Source: JBCCFX01 sp039029515 (lineage in GTDB: Bacteria > Planctomycetota > Phycisphaerae > Phycisphaerales > SM1A02). Taken from it: a stretch of 12,558 nucleotides of DNA. The stretch lies in contig JBCCFX010000122.1 in NCBI GenBank assembly GCA_039029515.1, forward strand, positions 1 through 12,558, read 5' to 3'. Below the pieces are notes generated by a model. It saw only the letters and a program-made list of their open reading frames with translations, made no database searches and was not told the DNA's origin. Positions 1 through 6,080 of this stretch are shown piece after piece. How positions within the stretch are numbered: position 1 is the stretch's first letter; each line of letters begins with the position of its first letter. A program made the translations under genes and the position numbers.

Positions 1-668
1 ACATCATCTCCAGCGATCGCATCAGTGCGAAGCGTCCGGATGAAATGGTCGATGGTCGCATCATCGACACCGGCGGCGCCAATGACACCGTCTTCATCGA
101 TCGCGGCTCGCAGGATCGTATCGTGCTCGGCATGACGTTCGAAGTCTACGACTCACCCGCGAGCATCGGCCTCGCCCCGGACGGTAGCCTGTCCCGCGGC
201 AAGGCCAGTCTCCAGGTGATTCGCGTCGGTGAATCCACCTCGACCTGCAAGGTCGTCCGTGCCGCCGTCAACAAGCCGATCATTCGCAACGACATCATTG
301 CGAACGCGGTGTACGATCCAACCTATCGATTCAAGTTCCTCGTGCACGGCAAGTATGACGTGGACAAGGATGGCATCCCGTCCGAAGCCGAAGCTGACTT
401 CATCCGTGGCCAGATCATCAATTGGGGTGGTGACGTGGTGATCGCTGAGAACCTGCCGGGCGATCTGGACTTCCTCGTCCTCGGCGTGGAACCACCGATG
501 CCGCCGGATCTCGCTCCGGGCGCAACGGAAAAGCAGATCGACGACTGGCTGCGCAAGCGTCAGGCTCACGAGGATTATCGACGCCTGTTCGACCAGGCGC
601 GCGATGCGCAGATCCCTGTGCTGAACGCAAACCGGTTCCTCGTGCTCACTGGCTACACGAATCGGTAA
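1..668 (+). CDS. Unknown protein, C-terminal part, possible BRCT-like domain (5' partial)
   Basis: The reading frame is open at the left edge (first full codon at position 3), so the ATG at 45 is probably internal. It also lacks a ribosome site. Counting from that Met, residues 15-90 are strand-rich (RGSQDRIVLGMTFEVYD, then a second strand run ending IIANAVYD), resembling a small beta domain. Residues 96-205 alternate in a way that recalls a BRCT fold: FLVHGKYD, a helix, INWGGDVV, a loop, DFLVLG, a charged helix (HEDYRRLFDQARDA), IPVLNANRFLVLTGY. In BRCT domains the GG after the first helix and the buried hydrophobics of the last helix are conserved; here GG is present at 128-129. No enzyme motif is visible. 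The gene ends before a strong terminator. The BRCT idea is inference from the pattern only; the function is unknown. Confidence 0.75.
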   Translation, partial: IISSDRISAKRPDEMVDGRIIDTGGANDTVFIDRGSQDRIVLGMTFEVYDSPASIGLAPDGSLSRGKASLQVIRVGESTSTCKVVRAAVNKPIIRNDIIANAVYDPTYRFKFLVHGKYDVDKDGIPSEAEADFIRGQIINWGGDVVIAENLPGDLDFLVLGVEPPMPPDLAPGATEKQIDDWLRKRQAHEDYRRLFDQARDAQIPVLNANRFLVLTGYTNR

Positions 669-694
669 CAGCCAAATTCAGGACAACGACCGGC

Positions 695-727
695 AACGGA
701 CTTCGCTTCGGCGGAGTCCGTTGTTCT
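695..727 (+). terminator. Intrinsic terminator with UUCG tetraloop
   Basis: An inverted repeat at 695-706 and 711-722 forms a 12-bp stem with one T-G wobble (703/714), closed by a C(TTCG)G tetraloop at 707-710. It starts 26 bases after the stop of the preceding gene. A modest T-containing stretch (TTGTTCTTT) follows rather than a clean T tract, so termination may be partly stem-driven. Confidence 0.75.
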
Positions 728-769
728 TTGGTCAACCTGCACGACTTCCCTCCCTCGACCCACCACTCG

Positions 770-775
770 TACAAT
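770..775 (+). promoter_or_regulatory. -10-like hexamer TACAAT, leaderless start
   Basis: TACAAT (5 of 6 matches to TATAAT) ends 7 bases before the ATG at 783. Transcription would start at or within a base or two of that ATG. The in-frame GTG at 777 lies one base after the hexamer and would not be transcribed, so the hexamer decides the start. The best -35 candidate (TTCCCT, 746-751, 18-base spacer) is poor. Confidence 0.5.
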
Positions 776-782
776 CGTGTGC

Positions 783-1829
783 ATGGCCCGCGACAAATCA
801 CCATTGATGATCTGGGGCGAATACCTCGGCGTGCGCGCGGCCACCGGGTTGATGACCTGCTTCCCCACCGACCAGAACCTGAGCACCGCCGGCGCGATCG
901 GTTCGATGTTCGCAAAGTTCAATGCACGCCGAACAGCGCGGGCCGCACACAACATCGCCTTGAGCTTTCCGGAGATGGCCGACGCCGAAGTCGTCGACCT
1001 CGCGGAACGATCCATGCGCTACATGTTTCAGATGTTCCTCGTCGATCCGTTCGTCATGCCCCGATTGATCACGCCGAACAACTGGGCGAATCATCTGGTC
1101 ATCGGTGATCTGGGTGAGGCGGTCGAGAAGTTGATTCGACGCGAACCGGCGCTGTTTATCACCGGTCATTGCGGCAACTGGGAATTACTGGGGTATTCGC
1201 TTGCCGTCCTCGGCTATCCCATCGCGGCCGTGGCGCGACCACTGGACAATCCCAAGCTCAACGATTGGTTGATGGGCGTGCGCGAAGCCACCGGCTTGCG
1301 CATCATCACGAAATTCGGCGCGACGACCGAACTCGAAGAGACACTTGATCGCGGCGGGCAGATCGGGTTCATCGCGGATCAGAATGCGGGCGATCAGGGC
1401 ATGTTCGTTCCATTCTTCGGCCGACTCGCGTCGAGCTACAAGTCGATCGGATTGCTCGCGATGCGCTACGAGGTGCCGGTGATCGCAGGTTTCGCACGTC
1501 GGGTCGACCAGACGTTCCGGTACGAACTCTCGTGCCATGATGTCATCACGCCAGAGGATTGGGCGGATCAGCCTGATCCGTTGTATTACATCACCGCGCG
1601 ATACAACCGAGCGATCGAGAGCATGATTCGTTCTGCACCCGAGCAGTACCTCTGGCTGCATCGTCGCTGGAAGAGCCGCCCGAAGCACGAACGTCAGGGC
1701 AAGGTCATGCCGAAGCGACTCCGTGAGAAACTGGAATCGCTGCCGTGGATGACGGACGACGAGATGACGCGGATCGTGCATCACTCCGAGGTGTCTTCGA
1801 AGCGGTATGCGGCCGAGGCACTGGCTTAA
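783..1829 (+). CDS. LpxL/HtrB-type lysophospholipid (lipid A) acyltransferase
   Basis: This 348-residue protein fits the bacterial lipid A late-acyltransferase family (LpxL/LpxM/HtrB), which moves an acyl chain from acyl-ACP to a lipid A precursor at the inner face of the inner membrane. The HX4E catalytic motif is H129...E134 in GHCGNWE. Also seen are ADQNAGDQGMFVPFFGR (198-214), the region expected for substrate contact, and the late WLHRRWK motif (291-297). The N-terminal 25 residues hold a mildly hydrophobic segment (YLGVRAATGLMTCF) rather than a strong membrane anchor. The length is slightly above the usual 290-320 because of a charged tail after 300. ATG 783 is preferred to GTG 777 because a -10-like hexamer abuts 777. 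No Shine-Dalgarno is present. The family call is firm; the acyl acceptor and chain length cannot be read from sequence. Confidence 0.9.
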   Translation: MARDKSPLMIWGEYLGVRAATGLMTCFPTDQNLSTAGAIGSMFAKFNARRTARAAHNIALSFPEMADAEVVDLAERSMRYMFQMFLVDPFVMPRLITPNNWANHLVIGDLGEAVEKLIRREPALFITGHCGNWELLGYSLAVLGYPIAAVARPLDNPKLNDWLMGVREATGLRIITKFGATTELEETLDRGGQIGFIADQNAGDQGMFVPFFGRLASSYKSIGLLAMRYEVPVIAGFARRVDQTFRYELSCHDVITPEDWADQPDPLYYITARYNRAIESMIRSAPEQYLWLHRRWKSRPKHERQGKVMPKRLREKLESLPWMTDDEMTRIVHHSEVSSKRYAAEALA

Positions 1830-1855
1830 GGGACGCGCGGGCGCGATCCAGCGTC

Positions 1856-1861
1856 TATGAT
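1856..1861 (+). promoter_or_regulatory. -10-like hexamer TATGAT, leaderless start
   Basis: TATGAT (5 of 6 matches to TATAAT) ends 6 bases before the ATG at 1868, which would place the first transcribed base at the start codon. There is no purine-rich ribosome site in the gap. No good -35 is seen in the GC-rich sequence upstream. Confidence 0.5.
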
Positions 1862-1867
1862 GACGCT

Positions 1868-2290
1868 ATGTCGACGTCACGACTCGAAGGCCGCCTGATT
1901 CTTATCGTGGATGACGATGAAGACGTGCTGTCCAGCATTGATCTCGCGATGCGCTCCGAGGGCGCCCGCACCATCAAGGTGACGGACGGCAGCGCTGCAC
2001 TGCACGAGATTCAGCACGGCGACCCGGACGCGATCGTGCTCGACATGATGCTGCCCAAGGCCTCGGGCTTTCTCGTGCTCGAAAAGATGATTGAACTCGA
2101 GGTGCCGCCACCTGTGGTGATGGTGACCGCGAATCAGGGACGACGACATATGGCGTACGCGGAATCGCTCGGCGTGAGCGCATACCTCAGCAAGCCAGTG
2201 TCGCTTACCCATCTTGTCGACACGGTATGTGACATCATCGATCGAGCCGAGCGCTTCGCCGACGATGACGCCACGGGCGATGAGGACTGA
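1868..2290 (+). CDS. Single-domain response regulator (CheY-like receiver)
   Basis: The 140 residues hold one receiver domain and no output domain. Visible are the acidic cluster DDDED (15-19) for Mg2+ binding, the phospho-acceptor D59 in IVLDMMLPKASG, the switch threonine T87 in VMVTANQ, and the conserved lysine K109 in YLSKP. It should be phosphorylated by a histidine kinase and act by protein-protein contact. No histidine kinase lies in the window, so its partner is unknown. The last 12 residues (ADDDATGDED) are strongly acidic and beyond the fold. The ATG at 1868 starts the domain cleanly; an in-frame start at 1745 would overlap the upstream gene by 85 bases and add residues unlike any receiver. 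It follows the acyltransferase by 38 bases but appears to have its own promoter. Confidence 0.92.
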   Translation: MSTSRLEGRLILIVDDDEDVLSSIDLAMRSEGARTIKVTDGSAALHEIQHGDPDAIVLDMMLPKASGFLVLEKMIELEVPPPVVMVTANQGRRHMAYAESLGVSAYLSKPVSLTHLVDTVCDIIDRAERFADDDATGDED

Positions 2291-2358
2291 GGATCCGCGT
2301 TTTTGTGTCCGTGACGCATCCATGCACACCATTGGGTGACCAATCGAGCCGTGTCCGC

Positions 2359-2364
2359 TACCAT
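2359..2364 (+). promoter_or_regulatory. Weak -10-like hexamer TACCAT
   Basis: TACCAT matches TATAAT at 4 of 6 bases and would give a leader of about 27 bases before the GTG at 2398, which has a ribosome site. A TTGGGT at 2332-2337 is too far away (21 bases) to be a normal -35. This is a tentative call. Confidence 0.25.
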
Positions 2365-2387
2365 GATCCTCTTCGCCACGATGCGGG

Positions 2388-2392
2388 AAGGA
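2388..2392 (+). promoter_or_regulatory. Shine-Dalgarno AAGGA deciding the GTG start at 2398
   Basis: AAGGA lies 5 bases before GTG 2398. The frame stays open upstream to 2305, but the upstream residues look random and cover the likely promoter, so the ribosome site favours the GTG. Confidence 0.6.
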
Positions 2393-2397
2393 CTTCA

Positions 2398-2733
2398 GTG
2401 AGCAGCCCCCAACAGTTCGTCATCCTGTCGCCCGAAACAGCTTCGCAGGGCATGGCATCGCTCGGCACACGCGAGCAACTGCTCCGTGACCTGGCGCGAT
2501 TCAATTGCGCTCCCGAATCCGAAGGCAAGGACACACTGTGGGGTCCGGGCATCACCATCGAACTGCCGCCGGGACAGACCGACATCAGTCAGATGCTGTT
2601 GACGCTCACCGAAGAAGAGATCTCCTGGCTGACCATCGTGCGCCTCGCGAAGACGTTCGGCTGGAAGCTGCTTGATCCCGCGACCGGTCGCGAACTCGTG
2701 CTTCCCGCTGACCGCGAACCTGCTTCGCCCTGA
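2398..2733 (+). CDS. Small protein of unknown function (111 aa)
   Basis: I do not recognise this family. The protein is soluble with no signal peptide, membrane segment or cysteine motif beyond one Cys. The N-terminal half (QFVILSPETASQGMASLGTREQLLRDLARFN) looks like a strand followed by a helix. The middle holds a proline/glycine loop (LWGPGITIELPPGQTDI). The C-terminal half (LTLTEEEISWLTIVRLAKTFGWKLLDPATGREL) looks helix-then-strand and reads like a small alpha/beta fold. The tryptophans and glycines suggest a real folded domain. The start is set by AAGGA five bases upstream. The next gene begins 34 bases after the stop and has no obvious promoter, so the two are likely co-transcribed. Codon use is like the neighbours. 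Confidence 0.75.
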   Translation: MSSPQQFVILSPETASQGMASLGTREQLLRDLARFNCAPESEGKDTLWGPGITIELPPGQTDISQMLLTLTEEEISWLTIVRLAKTFGWKLLDPATGRELVLPADREPASP

Positions 2734-2767
2734 ACCAACCCACACACGACGCTGAGACGCTTCACCC

Positions 2768-3172
2768 ATGGCGAAGGAAACGTCATTCACACACGACGCC
2801 GATGCGATCACCGCGCATCAAGGTCTCGTTGCCGATTCGGCTGACCCGATCCGACTCGACGCCATCATCGATCATGCGGTGAACTATCGCGGCGATGTGC
2901 AGATCACCGTGCACTCCACCGGCGACATCATCGAAGGTTTCGCGTTTGATCGTGCACCCGCACGCGATGGCCAACCATCCATGCTTCGTGTCATGCCGAA
3001 GAACGATGACGCGAAGATTGCCATCTCGTGCGACGACATCGCCCGGCTTGAACTGACGGGCAAAGACACCGCCGCGGGCAAGTCTTTCGAAACATGGGTG
3101 AAGAAGTACGTCGAGAAGAAACTCGCGGGGCAAACCGCGAGCATCGAGTCTGAATCACTGGACGACGACTGA
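2768..3172 (+). CDS. Conserved small protein with possible Sm-like beta core (134 aa)
   Basis: The core, residues 26-110, has the layout I associate with a small protein widespread in planctomycetes: RLDAIIDHAVNYRGDVQITV, then GDIIEGFAFDR, then MLRVMPKNDDAKIAISCDDIARLELTGKDTAAGKSFETW. After one helix, short strands with a central G-x-x-x-x-G-F/Y turn and a late DDIxxLxxTGKD recall an Sm-like barrel, in which such strands make an RNA or protein surface. The barrel idea is inference. The C-terminus is a charged helix (VKKYVEKKLAG) plus an acidic tail ending LDDD. There is no signal peptide or membrane segment, so it is cytoplasmic. No clear ribosome site precedes the ATG. It sits 34 bases after the preceding gene, probably in the same transcript. 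The function is unknown. Confidence 0.82.
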   Translation: MAKETSFTHDADAITAHQGLVADSADPIRLDAIIDHAVNYRGDVQITVHSTGDIIEGFAFDRAPARDGQPSMLRVMPKNDDAKIAISCDDIARLELTGKDTAAGKSFETWVKKYVEKKLAGQTASIESESLDDD

Positions 3173-3194
3173 GTGCTTTCGACGCGTTCGCCGG

Positions 3195-3200
3195 TACACT
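3195..3200 (+). promoter_or_regulatory. -10-like hexamer TACACT, leaderless start
   Basis: TACACT (4 of 6 matches to TATAAT, including the key TA and final T) ends 6 bases before ATG 3207, with no ribosome site between. The spacing is the same as at 1856-1868 and within one base of that at 770-783. No convincing -35 is seen. Confidence 0.45.
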
Positions 3201-3206
3201 TCTCAC

Positions 3207-3590
3207 ATGGTGGTCGTCGGTTTGATTGGTGTCGCGAGCATTTTCGCCATATTTCTCTGCGCAATTGCGCTGTGTGTCTATTCGTTTCTGCGGTGGCGAC
3301 GACTGGAACGCGCGTGCGGCGACATGGGGCTTCGCATCGTCTGCCCCGGGTGCGAATACACGCTGGAAGGCATTCGCGATCACACCGAGACCTGCCCTGA
3401 GTGCGGCAGCGCCCTCTTCGATCGCAAACTGACGCGTCACCAGAACCGACACGAGGCACGAGCCATTTTCTGGCTCTTCATCGCCATCATCACGTTGTCC
3501 ATTGCCGGCATCGTCGGAATGGTGATCCTCCTCTATGTCTCAAGCGTCTTGCTCGGCGGGGCCAACGGGACTTCGCCTACACTTCCCTGA
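3207..3590 (+). CDS. Membrane protein with zinc ribbon, paralogue 1 of 3
   Basis: The 127 residues are ordered as a membrane helix (about 3-28), a short basic stretch, a zinc ribbon, a charged linker and a second membrane helix (about 87-116). The ribbon is C46-x2-C49-x-Y-x-L...C63-P-E-C66-G, four cysteines placed to bind one zinc. With basic residues at 30-36 and 73-85, the ribbon most likely faces the cytoplasm. The same ribbon recurs in the next two genes. Short proteins with this ribbon are common in planctomycetes and, to my knowledge, have no assigned function. The start is supported by the hexamer six bases upstream. The gap to the next gene is 19 bases, so an operon is likely. A second TACACT at 3578-3583, inside the 3' end, could also serve the next gene. 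Confidence 0.8.
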   Translation: MVVVGLIGVASIFAIFLCAIALCVYSFLRWRRLERACGDMGLRIVCPGCEYTLEGIRDHTETCPECGSALFDRKLTRHQNRHEARAIFWLFIAIITLSIAGIVGMVILLYVSSVLLGGANGTSPTLP

Positions 3591-3609
3591 GCATTCTCGG
3601 GGTCGTGTC

Positions 3610-4008
3610 ATGAGGCGATTCGTGAAGTACATCGTGGTGTCTTTGCTTCGCGTTCCTCGTGATATGCGCGCAATGAGCTTCGCCCGCCTGACCGCGTGTA
3701 CGTCCTGTCGGGCCGATCTCCACAACGTTGATCCCGATGAACCAATCTGCCCGACATGTGGTGTCGATCAGCGTTGGCCGACGCATTGTGCGACCTGTCG
3801 GTATGACCTCCGCCGTCATCCGGATCTTCTCGCGGATTGTCCGGAGTGCGGCACCATTCGCCTCCCGCAACGGCCTGACGACGCCAGCGATCGCATGATT
3901 CGTCGGACCATCGTTCAGATGGTGACGCTGCTGGTGTCGTCCGCGGTGCTGATCATCATCATTGCGGTCATCATCCTGCAGATCCAGCGCGCCATGGTGA
4001 CGCGATGA
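3610..4008 (+). CDS. Membrane protein with two zinc ribbons, paralogue 2 of 3
   Basis: From ATG 3610 the protein has 132 residues. It has two four-cysteine ribbons in tandem, C30/C33/C47/C50 (CTSC...CPTCG) and C60/C63/C77/C80 (CATCRYDL...CPECG). The second matches the planctomycete C-x2-C-x-Y-D-L...C-P-E-C-G form best. A single strong membrane helix (about 103-125, with LIIIIAVIILQI) follows. The N-terminus (RRFVKYIVVSLLRV) is amphipathic and basic, so it may lie on the membrane. The frame is open upstream to 3535, but those residues overlap the previous gene and look random. The stop overlaps the next start as ATGA, implying coupled translation. Unlike its neighbours it has doubled the ribbon and lost a clear first membrane helix. 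The function is unknown. Confidence 0.8.
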   Translation: MRRFVKYIVVSLLRVPRDMRAMSFARLTACTSCRADLHNVDPDEPICPTCGVDQRWPTHCATCRYDLRRHPDLLADCPECGTIRLPQRPDDASDRMIRRTIVQMVTLLVSSAVLIIIIAVIILQIQRAMVTR

Positions 4009-4343
4009 CATTGGCCGCACTGACTGTTGCAGGGATTCTCGGCGTGATCGGGACCACCGTACTCTTCGCGCTGGCCTGTGGATGCATGCACTACGCTGCT
4101 CGGCTCCTCGAAGTCGATCCGCCTGGCGTGCGATGTCCAACGTGCCGGTATGCACTGCGTGGACTGCCCGATGATGCAGCGCTGTGTCCGGAATGCGGCA
4201 TGACACTCGCGTTTCAACGCGGACACAGGATCAAACGGGACGCAACGACCGAGCTGACATCAGTCGCGCTGACGTTTGCATCGTTTTTCCTGTTCGTCGG
4301 GTCGGCTGTCAGTGCAATCGTCTTCGTGACATCCATCCTGTAG
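4005..4343 (+). CDS. Membrane protein with zinc ribbon, paralogue 3 of 3
   Basis: The 112 residues follow the same plan as the first paralogue: a membrane helix (about 4-27), ribbon C44-x2-C47-x-Y-x-L...C61-P-E-C64-G, and a C-terminal membrane helix (about 84-110). The ATG overlaps the preceding stop by four bases (ATGA), so translation is probably coupled and the two proteins are made in step. The stop at 4341-4343 lies only 11 bases from the end of the convergent peroxiredoxin gene, and I see no intrinsic terminator in between, so the two transcripts probably overlap at their 3' ends. Zinc binding is inferred from cysteine spacing. Its partner and role are unknown. Confidence 0.82.
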   Translation: MTLAALTVAGILGVIGTTVLFALACGCMHYAARLLEVDPPGVRCPTCRYALRGLPDDAALCPECGMTLAFQRGHRIKRDATTELTSVALTFASFFLFVGSAVSAIVFVTSIL

Positions 4344-4354
4344 TGAGATGGACG

Positions 4355-4873
4355 CTATGCACTCGCGTGCAGCGCTTTCGTCGCCTCCAACACCGCTTCG
4401 ACGTGGCCCGGCACCTTGACCTTGTCCCATCGCTTCGCCACCGTGCCATCCGCGTTGATCAGATACGTCGTGCGCACCACACCCATGTAGGTCTTGCCGT
4501 ACATGGACTTCTCCTGCCATACGCCGAACGCATTGCACGTGGTCGGCGTCCCTTTCTCATTCTTCTCCGCGTCTTCCGGTTTCACCGGAACGTCTGCGAG
4601 CAGGGTGAAGTTCAAGTCGTGCTTGTCGACGAATTTCGTGTGACTGCGTTCATCGTCGGGGCTCACGCCGAGCACCGGCACATCGAGCGATTCGAAGTCC
4701 GGCATCGAGTCCCGAAATCCACACGCCTGTTTCGTACAGCCGGACGTGTCATCCTTCGGATAGAAGTACAACACGAACGGACGACCGGCGTACTCGGCGA
4801 GCGTGTGCATTGTGCCCGACTGGTCGGGCAGCGAAAACGATGGTGCGGACGCACCTTCATCGATCAAAGGCAT
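4355..4873 (-). CDS. bcp: Bcp/PrxQ-type thiol peroxidase (peroxiredoxin)
   Basis: The 172 residues form an AhpC/TSA thioredoxin-fold peroxidase that reduces hydrogen peroxide and organic peroxides in the cytoplasm using thioredoxin-like donors. The peroxidatic cysteine is C46 in DDTSGCTKQACGFRD, with a second cysteine at C51. That five-residue spacing is the atypical 2-Cys pattern of E. coli Bcp. Family marks also seen are YFYPKDDTSGCT (37-47), VLGVSPDD (67-74), FGVWQEKSMYGKTYMGV (116-132) and the late RTTYLINADG. About a dozen extra residues (VKPEDAEKNEKGTPTT, near 97-112) sit before the FGVW segment and carry a third cysteine, C113. A GGAGGA ribosome site (4882-4887 on the plus strand) lies 8 bases before the ATG. 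The ABC ATPase gene ends 49 bases upstream; co-transcription is possible but unproven. Confidence 0.93.
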   Translation of the reverse strand: MPLIDEGASAPSFSLPDQSGTMHTLAEYAGRPFVLYFYPKDDTSGCTKQACGFRDSMPDFESLDVPVLGVSPDDERSHTKFVDKHDLNFTLLADVPVKPEDAEKNEKGTPTTCNAFGVWQEKSMYGKTYMGVVRTTYLINADGTVAKRWDKVKVPGHVEAVLEATKALHASA

Positions 4874-4922
4874 GGACAGAGTCCTCCGTGCGAAGCGTTT
4901 CGATTGATCGTCCGCGATGGAT

Positions 4923-6044
4923 TCAACTCGTCGCGGAAGTCGCGCCAGTTGATCGCCGGACCTTCAGATCCGGCCGGCCTGACAGATGGGCCGCGACGTA
5001 CGGGGTGCGCCAGCAGTTCACCCAGTGGCCAGGTTCAATCTCATGCAGCACCGATCGGTGTCCCTGCTCGTCGGGCACCACCCCGTCAGGCTCGTCACGA
5101 CGCGGCCACCACGGTTCGACGCCGAGATTCGCCGTCGGCAATCGGGTGAATTCTTCCGGATTGCGGACCAGTTCGGACACTGTTCGGAGCCGACGACGAC
5201 GTTCACCCAGTCGCGGAATGCTGTTGAGCAAGCCGCGCGTGTACGGATGCATTGGACGCTCGAAGAGATCGGTGACCGATGCGTACTCCACTGCTCGACC
5301 GGCGTACATGACGCACGCAACATCGGCGGCTTCCGAGACCACGCCGAGATCGTGCGTAATCAACAGAATCGCCATACCGCGTTCCTGCTGTAGTTCCCGG
5401 AGCAGACGAAGAATCTGTTTCTGAATCGTGACATCCAACGCAGTCGTCGGTTCATCCGCGAGCAGGACGCGCGGCTGACAGACCAGCGCCATGGCAATCA
5501 TGGCGCGCTGGCGCATCCCACCTGAGTACTCGTGCGGATACGTGCGCAACGCCGTATGCGCATCAGGCAGTCCGACATCCTGCATCGTTTCAATGGCCAG
5601 TTCGCGCGCTTCAGCTCGCGACACATGGCGATGCCGTCGAATCGTCTCGATGATCTGATCGCCGACTGTGAACACAGGATTCAGCGAGGTCATCGGCTCC
5701 TGGAAGATCATGGCGATCTCGCGGCCGCGCACCTTCAACATCTCGCGCGGCGAACAGAGCAACAGATTGCGGCCATCCAGCGCGATCGATCCACGATCGA
5801 TGTAACCCGGCGGGCTGGGAATCAACTGCAGTGTCGACAACGCGGTCACGGATTTTCCGCAGCCGGACTCGCCGACCAACGCCAACGTCTGTCGGGGATG
5901 AATCGTCAGCGAAAGTCCATCGACCGCCTGCACGCGTTCGGGCTGACCGATGTCGAACGAGACGGCAAGGTCTTCGATCGTGAACAACGAGCGATCGTCT
6001 GCATCATCGGTCGGCAGTATGTTTTCGGATGGCGTGTCGGTCAT
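4923..6044 (-). CDS. OppD/DppD-type peptide ABC transporter ATP-binding protein
   Basis: The 373 residues contain every ABC ATPase motif: Walker A GESGCGKS (58-65), Q-loop Q115 in IFQEPMTSLNPVF, signature EYSGGMRQR (172-180), Walker B VLLADEP (193-199), D-loop TALD (201-204) and H231 in ITHDLGVV. The EPMTSLNP segment and the HPYTRGLLNSIP segment (266-277) are hallmarks of the oligo/dipeptide and nickel importer ATPases. The C-terminal tail normally carries several cysteines around a GC...PRC block, as in OppD proteins with an iron-sulphur cluster. Here only one remains, C344 in EIEPGHWVNCW, with WWPRR where a cysteine is expected. No OppF, permease or binding-protein gene lies in the window, so partners must be elsewhere. 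It starts 36 bases after the kinase stop. ATP-driven solute uptake is likely; the substrate is unknown. Confidence 0.93.
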   Translation of the reverse strand: MTDTPSENILPTDDADDRSLFTIEDLAVSFDIGQPERVQAVDGLSLTIHPRQTLALVGESGCGKSVTALSTLQLIPSPPGYIDRGSIALDGRNLLLCSPREMLKVRGREIAMIFQEPMTSLNPVFTVGDQIIETIRRHRHVSRAEARELAIETMQDVGLPDAHTALRTYPHEYSGGMRQRAMIAMALVCQPRVLLADEPTTALDVTIQKQILRLLRELQQERGMAILLITHDLGVVSEAADVACVMYAGRAVEYASVTDLFERPMHPYTRGLLNSIPRLGERRRRLRTVSELVRNPEEFTRLPTANLGVEPWWPRRDEPDGVVPDEQGHRSVLHEIEPGHWVNCWRTPYVAAHLSGRPDLKVRRSTGATSATS

Positions 6045-6056
6045 GCGAGCGAGCCA

Positions 6057-6062
6057 ATCATA
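6057..6062 (-). promoter_or_regulatory. -10-like hexamer TATGAT before the ABC ATPase
   Basis: Reading leftward, TATGAT (the same hexamer as at 1856) ends 12 bases before the ATG at 6044, which would give a leader of about 5 bases. It lies in the 36-base gap after the kinase stop. No good -35 is visible, so read-through from the kinase remains an equally good explanation for expression. Confidence 0.35.
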
Positions 6063-6080
6063 CTCGCCGGACCGTGAAGA

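Noticed and set aside
777..782. GTG at 777 as the acyltransferase start
   Set aside because: It lies one base after the TACAAT hexamer, has no ribosome site, and only adds two residues; ATG 783 fits the expected transcript start.
4184..5149. Long rightward open frame of 321 codons across the peroxiredoxin and ABC genes
   Set aside because: Arg/His-rich composition without motifs, opposite two genes with intact catalytic motifs; it is a by-product of GC-rich codon use.
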